Assembly (NCBI RefSeq): GCF_003063455.1
Contig: NZ_NESN01000003.1
Coordinates: 1 to 64,000, forward strand
Direction: 5' to 3'
DNA from: Limnohabitans parvus II-B4
Lineage (GTDB): Bacteria > Pseudomonadota > Gammaproteobacteria > Burkholderiales > Burkholderiaceae_C
Length of the DNA: 64,000 bases
Shown here: positions 8,828-18,175 of the stretch, piece after piece
Position numbering within the stretch: the first letter of the stretch is position 1
How the letters are laid out: every line of letters starts with the position of its first letter
Position numbers and translations under genes: made by a program
The notes under the pieces: generated by a model
What the model was told of the DNA's origin: nothing
The model's database searches: none
The model's input: only the letters and a program-made list of their open reading frames with translations

Positions 8828-9991
8828 TCAACGCGAACCAGGTGATTGCCCCATGGCTTGTTGTGTCATCCAGTTTTTCAGCGGGCCACTGCGGTCAAAG
8901 CCGCGCATGCCCCAGTTGCGCAGGTTTTGCCACAGCGGACTGGGTTGGGCAAACAGGCGCTGCAAGCCATCGGTCACCAGGCCCATGGCTTGCACGTCGG
9001 CCTGTCGGGCTCGTTCGTAGCGGCGCAGCAGTTTCAGATCGTTCAGGGGCCGCCAGAATTCCTTGGCCTTGATCACGCGCACCAGCTCGGCCACATCGGC
9101 CAGTCCTACGTTCAGGCCCTGGCCTGCCAGGGGGTGCAGGGCGTGTGCCGCATCGCCCGCCAGGGCAAAAGACTGTTTTGTCGTGCCCGGCATGGCACCG
9201 ATCCAGCGCTCGGCGCGGGCCAGTTGCAGCGGCCACACGGCCCGCACGGCCGACAGGCTCATGCGGCCCAGTGCCAAACTGCAGGCTTGGCCCAATTCGG
9301 CCGCAAAGTCCTCTGAGTCCAGTGACATCAACGCTTGTGCCCGCAAGGAGTGCACCGACCAGACCAGTGCCACCTCGTGCCCGCCTTCGCCACCCAAAGG
9401 CAACAAAGCCAGAATTTCGGCTTGGGGCTGTGACAGACCGGGCACCTGGCCCCAGCCAAACCATTGCCGGGCGATGCCTTGGTGCGCCTGTTCGCAGACC
9501 AGGCGGGTTGCCACGGCATGCTGTTCGTAGTGGGTGATGTCAAAGCCCACACCCAGCTCGGCCCGGGTCTGGCTGGCGCGGCCTTCGCACACCACGGTGA
9601 GCGGTGCGGCCAGCGGGGCCTGCACCACTTCAATCTGGGGTTGAAACTTCACCGCTGCCGCCAAGCGCTCTTCCAGCACCGGCACATCCACCATCCAGTT
9701 GAGTTCGTCCACGCCTTGTTCGGTGGCACCAAAGTTCAGCTGGCCGCCGTGGTCGCCCCACACCTGCATCTGGTGCACGGGGGTCACGGCCGGACTGTCG
9801 GGCCAGCATCGCAGGTCTTGCAGCAAAGCCATGGCGGCACCATTGAGCGAGTAAGCCCGCACGTCAGCGGTGGCCGCTGGGGTGGGGGCCTCCACCAAGG
9901 CCACGTTCAGACGTTCACGGGCCAGTAACAGGGCCAAAGTGCGGCCCACAATGCCAGCACCACGGATGCAAATATCGGGAGGGTTTGCCAT
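8828..9991 (-). CDS. UbiH/UbiF/COQ6-family FAD-dependent hydroxylase
   Basis: The 387-residue flavoprotein probably hydroxylates the aromatic ring during ubiquinone synthesis at the inner membrane. It has the N-terminal dinucleotide motif IRGAGIVGRTLALLLA (residues 9-24) and the second FAD motif ALAGDAAHALHPLAGQGLNVGL of the UbiH/UbiI/UbiF group. Which ring carbon it attacks cannot be read from the motifs. The start at 9991 gives MANPPDICIRGAG, placing the Rossmann motif at the usual distance from the N-terminus. Confidence 0.87.
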   Translation of the reverse strand: MANPPDICIRGAGIVGRTLALLLARERLNVALVEAPTPAATADVRAYSLNGAAMALLQDLRCWPDSPAVTPVHQMQVWGDHGGQLNFGATEQGVDELNWMVDVPVLEERLAAAVKFQPQIEVVQAPLAAPLTVVCEGRASQTRAELGVGFDITHYEQHAVATRLVCEQAHQGIARQWFGWGQVPGLSQPQAEILALLPLGGEGGHEVALVWSVHSLRAQALMSLDSEDFAAELGQACSLALGRMSLSAVRAVWPLQLARAERWIGAMPGTTKQSFALAGDAAHALHPLAGQGLNVGLADVAELVRVIKAKEFWRPLNDLKLLRRYERARQADVQAMGLVTDGLQRLFAQPSPLWQNLRNWGMRGFDRSGPLKNWMTQQAMGQSPGSR

Positions 9992-10061
9992 GCCAGTATT
10001 GTAGGTGGCAGCCCTTTGTTCGGTCTTTCCCTCCCGACACTTGCCTCGCCAGACTTAGACC

Positions 10062-10160
10062 TTTGTCACCCCCGACTTAGACTTTTGTCACCCCCGACTC
10101 GATCGGGGGGCCATGCCTGCTGCCTTCGGCCACCATGGATGCCCGCGTGCGCGGGCATGA
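10062..10160. repeat. GTCAC/GTCATG palindromic repeat cluster
   Basis: Two tandem tttgtcacccccgact units (about 10062 and 10084), the second completed by the hairpin cccccgactcgatcgggggg, are followed by an opposite-facing arm (10132-10160) with the hairpin atgcccgcgtgcgcgggcat ending in gac. It belongs to the same dispersed family as the elements near 4310, 17203, 50364 and 53728. Confidence 0.75.
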
Positions 10161-10254
10161 CAAAGTGAATGCCGACGTGGATGCTGGCAAAGTCAGCAGG
10201 GTCGGGCCACCCGTTAAAATCGCCAGTTGTTTCCCGAATCACCGAAAGCCTTCC

Positions 10255-11346
10255 ATGAGCCTCAAATGCGGCATCGTGGGTTTGCCCAACGTTGGCAAAT
10301 CCACCCTTTTCAACGCCCTGACCAAAGCCGGCATTGCCGCCGAGAACTACCCTTTTTGCACCATTGAACCCAACACCGGCGTGGTCGAGGTGCCCGATCC
10401 GCGTTTGCAGCAGCTGGCCGAGATCATCACGCCCGAGCGCATCGTGCCCGCCATCGTCGAGTTTGTGGACATTGCCGGCCTGGTGGCTGGTGCCAGCACG
10501 GGTGAAGGCCTGGGCAACAAGTTTCTGGCCCACATCCGTGAAACCGACGCCATCGTCAACGTGGTGCGCTGCTTTGAAGACGACAACGTGATCCACGTGG
10601 CCAACAAGGTGGACCCGATTGCCGACATCGAGGTCATTCAGACCGAGCTGTGCCTGGCCGACTTGGCCGCTGCCGAAAAGGCCATCCACCGCGTGAGCAA
10701 AATTGCCCGCTCGGGTGACAAAGAAGCCGTCAAGCAACTGGCGATTTTGGAAAAGTGCCAAGCCGCCCTGAACGACACCCAACCGGTGCGCACCATCGAC
10801 TTCAGCAAAGAAGAGCGTGCTGAACTCAAGCAGTTCTTCTTCATCACCGCCAAGCCCGCCATGTTCGTGGCCAACGTGTCGGAAGACGGCTTCGAGAACA
10901 ACCCTTTCCTCGACCGCCTCAAGGCTTTTGCGGCCAAGCAAAACGCGCCTGTGGTGGCCATCTGCGCCAAGATCGAAGCCGAGTTGTCCGAGATGGATGA
11001 CGCAGACCGCCTGGAGTTCTTGAAGGAAATCGGTCAGGACGAACCCGGCCTGAACCGCCTGATCCGCTCGGCTTACACCTTGCTGGGCCTGCAAACTTAT
11101 TTCACCGCAGGCGTGAAAGAAGTGCGTGCCTGGACCATCCATGTGGGCGACACCGGTCCACAAGCAGCGGGCGTGATCCACACCGACTTTGAAAAAGGCT
11201 ACATCCGCGCTCAGACCATCGCGTTTGATGACTTCATCGCCTTCAAGGGTGAGCAAGGTGCCAAAGACGCGGGCAAGATGCGCGCAGAAGGCAAGGAATA
11301 TGTGGTCAAGGATGGCGACGTGATGAACTTCCTGTTCAGCTCCTGA
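10255..11346 (+). CDS. ychF: Redox-responsive ATPase YchF (OLA1 family)
   Basis: YchF is an Obg-like P-loop ATPase that binds ribosomes and takes part in translation quality control and oxidative stress response. The 363-residue protein has the G1 motif [14 protein letters not shown] at residue 9, the NxxE-type base motif expected for ATP specificity, and a C-terminal TGS domain ending in [10 protein letters not shown]. The start at 10255 fits the conserved [10 protein letters not shown]-terminus. It stands alone and is followed by a strong terminator. Confidence 0.96.
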   Translation: MSLKCGIVGLPNVGKSTLFNALTKAGIAAENYPFCTIEPNTGVVEVPDPRLQQLAEIITPERIVPAIVEFVDIAGLVAGASTGEGLGNKFLAHIRETDAIVNVVRCFEDDNVIHVANKVDPIADIEVIQTELCLADLAAAEKAIHRVSKIARSGDKEAVKQLAILEKCQAALNDTQPVRTIDFSKEERAELKQFFFITAKPAMFVANVSEDGFENNPFLDRLKAFAAKQNAPVVAICAKIEAELSEMDDADRLEFLKEIGQDEPGLNRLIRSAYTLLGLQTYFTAGVKEVRAWTIHVGDTGPQAAGVIHTDFEKGYIRAQTIAFDDFIAFKGEQGAKDAGKMRAEGKEYVVKDGDVMNFLFSS

Positions 11347-11361
11347 TTGGGTGCTTTCGCC

Positions 11362-11396
11362 ATGAAAAAACCGCTCCCAGGAGCGGTTTTTTCATG
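11362..11396 (+). terminator. Rho-independent terminator of ychF
   Basis: The stem aaaaaaccgctcc / ggagcggtttttt with a short CA loop is a perfect hairpin flanked by A and T runs. It can work in both directions, serving ychF and the converging hydrolase gene. Confidence 0.92.
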
Positions 11397-11446
11397 GGCA
11401 TTCGGTGGCCATCCTCCCAAGGGCCATCCCGTGATGGCCTGCCATG

Positions 11447-12391
11447 TCAGTTCAGGAACGCTTTCACAGCCTGAACGGTCCGTTCGGGGTCTTCTTCCTG
11501 CGGCACATGGCCCAGCCCTTCGAACACCACATATTGGCTGCTTGCAATGTCCTGGTGAAAACGCTGGCCAGAGGGTTCGGTGATGAGCCTGTCCTGCGCA
11601 CCCCACAGAATCAGCGTGGGCTGCCCAATGGTTTTGATCAGCCCGGCGGACAGGGCATCGGTCTCGCGCAGTTTCATGCGCTGAGTCAGGCTTTCGCGGT
11701 TGCCTGCGCGCAGGGTCAGTTCGTAATAGCGGTCCACCAGTTCGGGGCTGACCTTGTCCGGGTTGGCGTACACATTGCGAACACTGCCCTCGATCATGCG
11801 GCGGGGAAGGAGTTGTCGCATGACCGGTTTGAGCCAGTCGATCTGCGCCAGCCGAAAGCCCAGCGGTACCGAAGTCGATTGCAGCGGGTAACCGATGGCA
11901 TCCACCAACACCAGGCGGCTGACCCGCTCGGGGTGCTGCACCGCCGTGCGCCACGCGATGCCGCCGCCCAGTGAATTGCCAGCCAATGCCGCCTGACGGA
12001 TCTGGAGTTTGTCCATCAGGGCCACGATGAAGTCGGCATACCGCTCGATTCGGTAGTCGTTGTCCGGCGCGGGGCCCGTCAGACCAAAGCCGGGCAAGTC
12101 CATGCGGATCACGCGGTGTTGGCTTGTCAGGGCCGCCGTCCACCCATCCCAAGTGTGCAGGCTGGCCGAGGTGCCATGGATCAGCAAGATGGGCTCGGGG
12201 TCGTCCTTGGGGCCTTCGTCGCGCAGGTGCACCTGCATGCCTTGCACCTCCAAGAATTGGGAGGGCGCAGTTGCCCAGCGGGCCTTCAAGCTGTCTGCGC
12301 TGCGATCAGTTGCCCACGACAGGCCGATGCCTGCGGCCAATATCAAAAAAACAGCCAGAGCCAGCCACCGAAGTCCTTGGGAGATTCTCAT
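11447..12391 (-). CDS. Membrane-anchored alpha/beta hydrolase
   Basis: The 314-residue protein starts with a single hydrophobic segment (LRWLALAVFLILAAGIGLSW), so it is probably anchored with the catalytic domain outside the cytoplasm. The hydrolase fold shows LLIHGTSASLHTWDGW (oxyanion side), the nucleophile elbow GNSLGGG, Asp in LWGAQDRLI and His in EGLGHVPQEE. The start at 12391 is supported by a 4-bp overlap with the upstream YqaA-like stop. The substrate is unknown; the sequence resembles broad esterase or haloperoxidase-like hydrolases. Confidence 0.82.
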   Translation of the reverse strand: MRISQGLRWLALAVFLILAAGIGLSWATDRSADSLKARWATAPSQFLEVQGMQVHLRDEGPKDDPEPILLIHGTSASLHTWDGWTAALTSQHRVIRMDLPGFGLTGPAPDNDYRIERYADFIVALMDKLQIRQAALAGNSLGGGIAWRTAVQHPERVSRLVLVDAIGYPLQSTSVPLGFRLAQIDWLKPVMRQLLPRRMIEGSVRNVYANPDKVSPELVDRYYELTLRAGNRESLTQRMKLRETDALSAGLIKTIGQPTLILWGAQDRLITEPSGQRFHQDIASSQYVVFEGLGHVPQEEDPERTVQAVKAFLN

Positions 12392-12870
12392 GTCATCACG
12401 CCTTGAGGGAAAACCCAGAGCAATGCACCCGTCATGACCAGATAGCGCACGAATTTGCCGATGGCCATGTACAGCGAGCAAGGCCAAAACGGCATTTTGA
12501 GCCAGCCCGCCACGGCGCAAATCGGGTCACCCACAACCGGCAGCCAGGACAGCAAACAGGCTTTGGGCCCGAGTTTTTGAAGCCATTTCAGGGCCTGCCG
12601 GTCTGTGCTGGATTGTTTCCAGCGGTCCACTGCTTGGTGCGTACCCCAGCCCATCCACCAGCTGAGCATGCCGCCCAGCGTGTTGCCCGCAGTGGCCACC
12701 CCGATGGCGTACCAGAACAGTTCGGGGTTGAGTTTGACCAAGCCAAACACGGCAGGTTCCGAGCCCAGGGGCAACAAGGTGGCCGAGATGAAAGACACCA
12801 CAAACACGGTGCTGAGGCCGTGCTGGGGCAGTGCCAGCCATTGCAGCAATTGATTGAGCCAGATTTCCAT
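12388..12870 (-). CDS. YqaA/DedA-like (VTT domain) inner-membrane protein
   Basis: The 160-residue protein has several membrane segments and the DedA-superfamily signature: FISATLLPLGSEPAVFGLV near the N-terminus, GNTLGGMLSWWMGW in the middle, and LLSWLPVVGDPICAVAGWL with the conserved Pro-Val-Val-Gly-Asp. YqaA proteins are short relatives of lipid-scramblase-like DedA proteins; function is unsettled. The start at 12870 is preferred because the longer frame adds a polar stretch not seen in the family. It overlaps the hydrolase gene as ATGA. Confidence 0.8.
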   Translation of the reverse strand: MEIWLNQLLQWLALPQHGLSTVFVVSFISATLLPLGSEPAVFGLVKLNPELFWYAIGVATAGNTLGGMLSWWMGWGTHQAVDRWKQSSTDRQALKWLQKLGPKACLLSWLPVVGDPICAVAGWLKMPFWPCSLYMAIGKFVRYLVMTGALLWVFPQGVMT

Positions 12871-13025
12871 CGGACTCAGTGTAGCGAGGTGCACAAGGCG
12901 GTGGGTGGTGGGCGTTTGCGCTGCATCAGCGCTTAGCACATTCACATGTCAGCTGCTGAAATATTAAGCAACTACAATCGTGCCTCCTTTTTAAGCATTC
13001 CCCATTTCGGTAACCACCTCCAGTC

Positions 13026-14057
13026 ATGCAGATTGGCTCCTTCCTTTTGCCCAACAATTTGTTTGTCGCCCCCATGGCGGGGGTGACGGACCGGCCTTTC
13101 CGCCAGTTGTGCAGGCAGTTTGGGGCGGGCTATGCGGTGAGCGAAATGGTGACCTCACGGCCAGACCTGTGGGCCTCGCTCAAAACCTCGCGCCGCGCCA
13201 ACCACGACGGCGAGCCCGGCCCGATCGCGGTGCAGATCGCGGGCACCGAAGCGCAGATGATGGCCGACGCCACCCGCTACAACATCGACCGGGGCGCGCA
13301 AATCATCGACATCAACATGGGTTGCCCGGCCAAAAAAGTCTGCAACAAATGGGCGGGTTCTGCCCTGATGCAGGACGAGCCGCTGGCGCTGGAGATCATT
13401 TCTGCCGTGGTGGCCGCCGCCCAGCCGCACGGCGTGCCCGTGACCCTGAAGATGCGCACCGGCTGGTGCGACGCCGAAAAAAATGCCTTGAGCCTGGCCC
13501 GCGCTGCCGAAAGTGCCGGGGTACAGATGGTCACCGTGCACGGGCGCACGCGTGAGCAGGGCTACAAAGGCATGGCCGAATACGACACCGTGGCCGCCGT
13601 CAAAGCCGCTTTGCGCATTCCGGTCGTGGCCAATGGCGATATCGATTCGCCCGAAAAAGCCCGCGATGTGCTCCAGTTCACCGGCGCCGATGCCGTGATG
13701 GTCGGGCGTGCCGCACAAGGCAGCCCCTGGATCTTTCGCGAGATCGGCCACTTTTTGGCCACGGGCGAACACTTGGCGCCACCCTTGATGGCCGAGGTGC
13801 GCCGGGCCCTGCTGGAGCACCTGCAAGACCACTACGGCCTGTATGGCGAATACACCGGGGTGCGCTCGGCCCGCAAACACATCGGCTGGTATGTGCGCCA
13901 TCTGCCCGGCGGCGACGCATTTCGTGAACACATGAACACCTTGAACACCGCCCCGCAGCAGTTGGCTGCGGTGGCCCATTACCTGGACGGCTTGGCCAGC
14001 CAGATGGACCGCTTGCCCGCGCAGCGTGCACAGCCGGTTTTGGAGACATTGCAATGA
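13026..14057 (+). CDS. dusB: tRNA-dihydrouridine synthase DusB
   Basis: DusB reduces specific uridines in the tRNA D-loop using FMN and NADPH. The 343-residue protein begins with the classic LFVAPMAGVTDRPFR FMN-binding segment and contains INMGCPAKKVCNK, in which the Cys is the general acid, followed by VTVHGRTREQGYKG and ADAVMVGRAAQGSPW. It overlaps fis by 4 bp, reproducing the well-known dusB-fis operon. No convincing Shine-Dalgarno site precedes the start. Confidence 0.95.
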   Translation: MQIGSFLLPNNLFVAPMAGVTDRPFRQLCRQFGAGYAVSEMVTSRPDLWASLKTSRRANHDGEPGPIAVQIAGTEAQMMADATRYNIDRGAQIIDINMGCPAKKVCNKWAGSALMQDEPLALEIISAVVAAAQPHGVPVTLKMRTGWCDAEKNALSLARAAESAGVQMVTVHGRTREQGYKGMAEYDTVAAVKAALRIPVVANGDIDSPEKARDVLQFTGADAVMVGRAAQGSPWIFREIGHFLATGEHLAPPLMAEVRRALLEHLQDHYGLYGEYTGVRSARKHIGWYVRHLPGGDAFREHMNTLNTAPQQLAAVAHYLDGLASQMDRLPAQRAQPVLETLQ

Positions 14058-14293
14058 GCGAACCCCAATCGATTGAAACCTGCATCCGGGCCAACCTGGA
14101 AACCTACTTCCGCGACCTGGACGGCACCGACCCGACAGGTCTGTACGACATGCTGGTCAAGCTGGTGGAAAAACCCCTGCTTGACGTGGTGATGAGCCAG
14201 TCGGGCCAAAACCAGTCGCGTGCTGCCGAATGGCTGGGCCTGAACCGCAACACCCTGCGCAAGAAATTGCTCGAACACGATTTGTTGAAATGA
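14054..14293 (+). CDS. fis: Nucleoid protein Fis family
   Basis: This is a 79-residue Fis-type DNA-binding protein. The C-terminal helix-turn-helix [19 protein letters not shown] (about residues 56-74) is the canonical Fis recognition unit, and the preceding [16 protein letters not shown] matches the dimer helices. It is shorter than the enterobacterial protein because the flexible N-terminal arm is reduced, as is common in betaproteobacteria. It is coupled to dusB (ATGA) and its stop overlaps the first possible purH start. Confidence 0.95.
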   Translation: MSEPQSIETCIRANLETYFRDLDGTDPTGLYDMLVKLVEKPLLDVVMSQSGQNQSRAAEWLGLNRNTLRKKLLEHDLLK

Positions 14294-14313
14294 ATTTTGA
14301 AGAAAGTCCCCCC

Positions 14314-15900
14314 ATGAGAGCCCTCATCTCCGTCTCTGACAAAACCGGCATCGTCGACTTGGCGAAAGACCTGCACGCCCTGGGCGTGAGCCTGATCTCT
14401 ACCGGCGGTACCGCCAAACTCCTGGCCGAGCAAGGCCTGCCCGTGACCGAAGTGGCCGAAGTCACCCAGTTCCCCGAAATGCTCGATGGCCGTGTGAAAA
14501 CCCTGCACCCCAAAGTGCACGGTGGCCTGCTGGCCCGCCGCGACACGCCCGAGCACATGGCCGCTTTGAAAGCGCACAACATCGACACGATTGATCTGTT
14601 GATCGTCAACCTCTACCCGTTTGAAGCCACCGTGGCCAAGCCCGGTTGCACACTGGCCGACGCGATCGAGAACATCGACATCGGCGGCCCCGCCATGGTC
14701 CGCTCTGCCGCCAAGAACTGGAAAGACGTGGGCATCGTGACCGACGCCAGCCAATACCCGGCCGTGATGGCCGAACTCACAGCCAACGGCAAACTCAGCG
14801 ACAAGCTGCGCTTTGCGCTGTCGGTGGCCGCGTTCAACCGCATCAGCCAATACGACGGCGCGATCAGCAACTACTTGTCGAGCGTCAACTTTGAAGCAGA
14901 GAAACTGAGCGAAGAATATGTGCCCGAGCGTGCCCAGTTCAGCGGCCAGTTCAACGAGCAATACGTCAAGGTGCAAGACCTGCGCTATGGCGAAAACAGC
15001 CACCAACAAGCCGCTTGGTACCGCGACCTGGCCCCTGCGGCCGGTTCATTGGCCACGGGCGTGCAGTTGCAAGGCAAGGAACTGTCCTACAACAACATCG
15101 CCGACGCCGATGCGGCTTGGGAGTGTGTGAAGAGCTTTGATGGCTCGGCTTGTGTGATCGTCAAACACGCCAACCCCTGCGGCGTGGCCGTGGGTGCCAA
15201 CCCGCTGGAGGCCTACAGCAAGGCCTTCCAGACCGATCCCACCAGCGCGTTCGGCGGCATCATCGCTTTCAACCGCCCCGTGGACAAAGCCGCTGCCGAG
15301 GCGGTGAGCAAGCAATTCGTCGAAGTGCTGATGGCCCCTGACTTCAGCGCTGAAGCGCTGGAAGTGTTCAAGAGCAAAGTGAATGTGCGCTTGATGAAAA
15401 TTGCCTTGCCCGCCAACTACGGCGACGTGCGCAACGCACTCGAAACCAAACGCGTGGGCTCAGGCCTGTTGCTGCAAAGCGCGGACAACCACGAGTTGGC
15501 TCTGGCTGACCTGAAAATCGTCACCGTCAAACAACCCACGCCTGAAGAGTTGAATGACCTGCTGTTCGCCTGGAAAGTGGCCAAGTTCGTCAAGTCCAAC
15601 GCCATCGTGTTCTGCAAAAACGGCATGACCATGGGCGTGGGCGCTGGCCAAATGAGCCGCCTCGACTCGGCTCGCATCGCCAGCATCAAGGCCGAAGCCG
15701 CCAAGCTGAGCCTGCAAAACACCGTGGTGGCGAGCGACGCCTTCTTCCCCTTCCGCGATGGCCTTGATGTGGTGGTGGATGCGGGCGCGACCTGCGTGGC
15801 ACAGCCCGGTGGCTCGATGCGCGACCAGGAAGTGATCGACGCGGCGAATGAGCGTGGCGTGGCGATGGTGTTCACAGGCGTGCGGCACTTCCGCCATTGA
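14314..15900 (+). CDS. purH: Bifunctional AICAR transformylase / IMP cyclohydrolase PurH
   Basis: PurH does the last two steps of IMP synthesis. The N-terminal MGS-like cyclohydrolase domain shows [25 protein letters not shown] and [14 protein letters not shown]. The C-terminal transformylase domain shows [26 protein letters not shown] and [21 protein letters not shown] (key motifs quoted in part). The start at 14314 gives 528 residues with a weak GAAGAAAG site; an ATG at 14290 that overlaps the fis stop would add eight residues (MNFEESPP) and is a real alternative through coupling. Confidence 0.95.
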   Translation: MRALISVSDKTGIVDLAKDLHALGVSLISTGGTAKLLAEQGLPVTEVAEVTQFPEMLDGRVKTLHPKVHGGLLARRDTPEHMAALKAHNIDTIDLLIVNLYPFEATVAKPGCTLADAIENIDIGGPAMVRSAAKNWKDVGIVTDASQYPAVMAELTANGKLSDKLRFALSVAAFNRISQYDGAISNYLSSVNFEAEKLSEEYVPERAQFSGQFNEQYVKVQDLRYGENSHQQAAWYRDLAPAAGSLATGVQLQGKELSYNNIADADAAWECVKSFDGSACVIVKHANPCGVAVGANPLEAYSKAFQTDPTSAFGGIIAFNRPVDKAAAEAVSKQFVEVLMAPDFSAEALEVFKSKVNVRLMKIALPANYGDVRNALETKRVGSGLLLQSADNHELALADLKIVTVKQPTPEELNDLLFAWKVAKFVKSNAIVFCKNGMTMGVGAGQMSRLDSARIASIKAEAAKLSLQNTVVASDAFFPFRDGLDVVVDAGATCVAQPGGSMRDQEVIDAANERGVAMVFTGVRHFRH

Positions 15901-15923
15901 TTCGCGCCACTGATCGGACTATT

Positions 15924-17177
15924 TTGAACTTTAACCAACTCGGCTTGACCCCCGCGCTCTTGCGCGCTGTGGGCGACATGGGCTTGTACGCCCCCACCCC
16001 CATCCAGGCCGAGGCGATTCCTGCTGCCTTGAAATCTACCGACGTGTGGGCCACTGCGCCCACCGGCTCGGGCAAGACCTTGGCTTTTGCCTTGCCGCTG
16101 TTGCAACACTTGCTGGCCTCCCCGCGCCAGACCAACTTTCGCCGCCCCGTGCGCACGCTGGTGTTGGTGCCCACGCGTGAGCTGGCGGTGCAAGTGGGCG
16201 ATGTGCTGGCCAATCTGGCTTACAAGCTGCCGCAGTCGCTCAAAGTGAACACCGTGTTTGGCGGCGTTTCGGTCAACCCGCAAATGATGGCGCTGCGCGG
16301 CGGGGCCGACATCGTGGTGGCCACGCCCGGCCGCTTGCTCGACTTGATCGACCAAAACGCCGTGCGCTTGGCCGATGTGCAGCACCTGGTGCTGGACGAA
16401 GCCGACCGCCTGCTGGATTTGGGTTTTTCGGATGAGTTGCAACGCGTGCTGGCGCTGCTGCCTGCCAAGCGCCAGACCTTGTTGTTTTCGGCCACCTTTG
16501 CGCCCGAAGTCGAAGCTTTGGCGGCCAAGTTGCTGCGCCAGCCCGTGCGCATCACCGTGGAGGCCTTTGAGGGTCACAAGCCCGACATCAGCCAACGCGC
16601 CATCGCGGTCGATGAGAAAAGCCGCACCGCCTTGCTGCGCCATTTAATTAAAGAAAACGTCTGGAAGCAGGTGCTGGTGTTTGTGGCCACGCGCTACGCC
16701 TGCGAGCATGTGGCGAACAAGCTCTACAAAGCGGGCGTGTTTGCCACGCCCTTCCACGGCGAGATGAGCCAAGGCGCACGCCAGGAAGTGCTGAGCGAAT
16801 TCAAAGCAGGGCGCTGGGACGTGGTGGTCACCACCGACTTGGCCTCACGCGGGATCGACATCGCCATGCTGCCCGTGGTGGTCAACTACGACTTGCCACG
16901 TTCGGCCACCGACTACACCCACCGCATTGGCCGCACGGGCCGTGCCGGTGCGCATGGTGACGCGGTGAGCTTTGTCACCGCCGCCGCGCTGGCGCACTGG
17001 CAGCTGATTCAAAAACGCGAAAGCCTGGAACTGCCACTGGAGCAGGTCGCAGGCTTTGAGCAAACCGAAACCCCGCCACCGCCTTCACCCGGCAATGGGG
17101 GCATCAAGGGTTCGCGCCCCAGCAAGAAAGACAAATTGCGGGCTGCGGCAGCTGAGGCTTCGAACAAGCCCGATTAG
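15924..17177 (+). CDS. rhlE: DEAD-box RNA helicase, RhlE-like
   Basis: The 417-residue protein has the RecA-like helicase core: Q motif with Phe and PTPIQAEAIP, motif I APTGSGKT, Ia PTRELAVQ, Ib ATPGRLLD, motif II DEAD, motif III SAT, and motif VI HRIGRTGRAG. The C-terminal tail is Pro/Lys-rich, typical of RhlE. No ATG lies in the right place: the only upstream in-frame starts are TTG at 15924 and TTG at 15897, which overlaps the purH stop. The first in-frame ATG would delete the Q-motif flank. The 15924 start is chosen because NFNQLGL is the usual RhlE N-terminus. Confidence 0.92.
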   Translation: MNFNQLGLTPALLRAVGDMGLYAPTPIQAEAIPAALKSTDVWATAPTGSGKTLAFALPLLQHLLASPRQTNFRRPVRTLVLVPTRELAVQVGDVLANLAYKLPQSLKVNTVFGGVSVNPQMMALRGGADIVVATPGRLLDLIDQNAVRLADVQHLVLDEADRLLDLGFSDELQRVLALLPAKRQTLLFSATFAPEVEALAAKLLRQPVRITVEAFEGHKPDISQRAIAVDEKSRTALLRHLIKENVWKQVLVFVATRYACEHVANKLYKAGVFATPFHGEMSQGARQEVLSEFKAGRWDVVVTTDLASRGIDIAMLPVVVNYDLPRSATDYTHRIGRTGRAGAHGDAVSFVTAAALAHWQLIQKRESLELPLEQVAGFEQTETPPPPSPGNGGIKGSRPSKKDKLRAAAAEASNKPD

Positions 17178-17202
17178 GGCGAGGAATCGCCCCCTCCGGT
17201 TT

Positions 17203-17380
17203 TGTCATGCCCAACTTGATCGGGCATCCAGGGTTATGGGGTCATGGATACCCGCATGCGCGGGTATGACAGCTTCTTGTCATGCCCGGCTTGATCGGGC
17301 ATCTAGGGGTTGGGGGTCATGGATACCCGTATCCACGGGTGTGACAGTTTCTTGTCATGCCCGACTTGATCGGGCATCCA
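17203..17380. repeat. GTCATGCC palindromic repeat cluster (five arms)
   Basis: Three copies of gtcatgccc-(g/a)(g/a)cttgatcgggcat (17203, 17279, 17354) alternate with two opposite-facing arms atggatacccg...cgggt(a/g)tgac (17243-17270 and 17318-17345). Each arm can fold on itself, and adjacent arms can pair, so the whole block can form large hairpins after rhlE. It may act as a transcription end or mRNA stabiliser. Confidence 0.85.
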
Positions 17381-17416
17381 TTTCTTCGGGTTTTCTGAGG
17401 GTGCTAGCCTGGAAAA

Positions 17417-17752
17417 TCAGGCGTTGTTCAGATCGTCGAAATGGTCTTCACCATCAGCTTGGTCTTGCGCTTTGAGGACGCGTACACCGTGCTTGCTCAA
17501 AATTTCCACATAGACCGACGTTGCGCCCGCCTTGGCTGCAGCGTCCACCGCCTCGATCACGGCGCTCACGCGCACCACCTCGGCGGTGTCGGCGTTCAGG
17601 CCCACTTTGCAGTCAAAGTCCCAAAAGTCCACGCCCTTGGGCACATCGCGGTTGCGCTCGCGTTTGAAGTATTTGCGGATCTCGTGCTTGACGGCTTCGA
17701 GCACGCGGTCGGGGTGCTTGCCTTCGGCTTGCAGGGGGAAGTTCTTTTTCAT
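17417..17752 (-). CDS. DUF6172 family small protein
   Basis: The 111-residue soluble protein has a basic N-terminal half (HPDRVLEAVKHEIRKYFKRER), a conserved GVDFWDFDCKVG motif and an acidic tail. This matches my memory of the DUF6172 family, common in Burkholderiales and of unknown function. It diverges from the vapB antitoxin gene. No catalytic motif is visible. Confidence 0.72.
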   Translation of the reverse strand: MKKNFPLQAEGKHPDRVLEAVKHEIRKYFKRERNRDVPKGVDFWDFDCKVGLNADTAEVVRVSAVIEAVDAAAKAGATSVYVEILSKHGVRVLKAQDQADGEDHFDDLNNA

Positions 17753-17857
17753 GGGGAGTCCAAGGGAATAGGCAAGCGCCCGGTCCGGACGTGAATGCAG
17801 GGGCGAATTATCGCCGGTTTAGTCGGCTTGCCCTGCGCGGTCAGGCCGATGGGCTTG

Positions 17858-17879
17858 TGCATATTGATGCATTCATGCA
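17858..17879. promoter_or_regulatory. TGCAT/ATGCA inverted repeat upstream of vapB
   Basis: Arms tgcat and atgca enclose a central atgcat within 22 bp, ending 11 bp before the vapB start. Toxin-antitoxin operons usually bind their own promoter, so this is a candidate VapB/VapBC operator. Short AT-rich arms make it a weak call. Confidence 0.35.
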
Positions 17880-17890
17880 AAAATGTAGAT

Positions 17891-18175
17891 ATGCGCACTT
17901 CACTTGACATTCCTGATCCGCTGTTCAAGCACCTCAAAACCCGGGCCGCCCAAGAAGGTCGAACCCTGCGCGACCTGGTCATTGAGCTGGTCGAACGGGG
18001 TTTGACCGCCCGTGAGGTGGTGGACCCACAAAAGCGGTTTGAAGCCAGGCCCCCGGTCATTCCAAACCAGGGGCCATTGCAGCTGGATCTGAGCAAATTG
18101 ACCAATGCCGATCTGTACGACCTGATCAACGAGGAAGACGATGAGCGAACCATCCAGCTCTTGGGGCGTGGCTGA
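17891..18175 (+). CDS. vapB: VapB-type antitoxin
   Basis: The 94-residue protein begins with a ribbon-helix-helix-like segment (MRTSLDIPDPLFKHLKTRA, then EGRTLRDLVIELVERGL), which would bind operator DNA. The acidic C-terminal part (LINEEDDERTIQLLGRG) probably wraps the toxin. The start at 17891 is chosen because it gives the standard MRTSLDIPD beginning. It overlaps the PIN toxin gene by 35 bp, the usual antitoxin-first layout. Confidence 0.85.
   Translation: MRTSLDIPDPLFKHLKTRAAQEGRTLRDLVIELVERGLTAREVVDPQKRFEARPPVIPNQGPLQLDLSKLTNADLYDLINEEDDERTIQLLGRG

Noticed and set aside
10066-11256. A 396-codon reverse frame opposite ychF
   Set aside because: Antisense shadow of a highly conserved gene.
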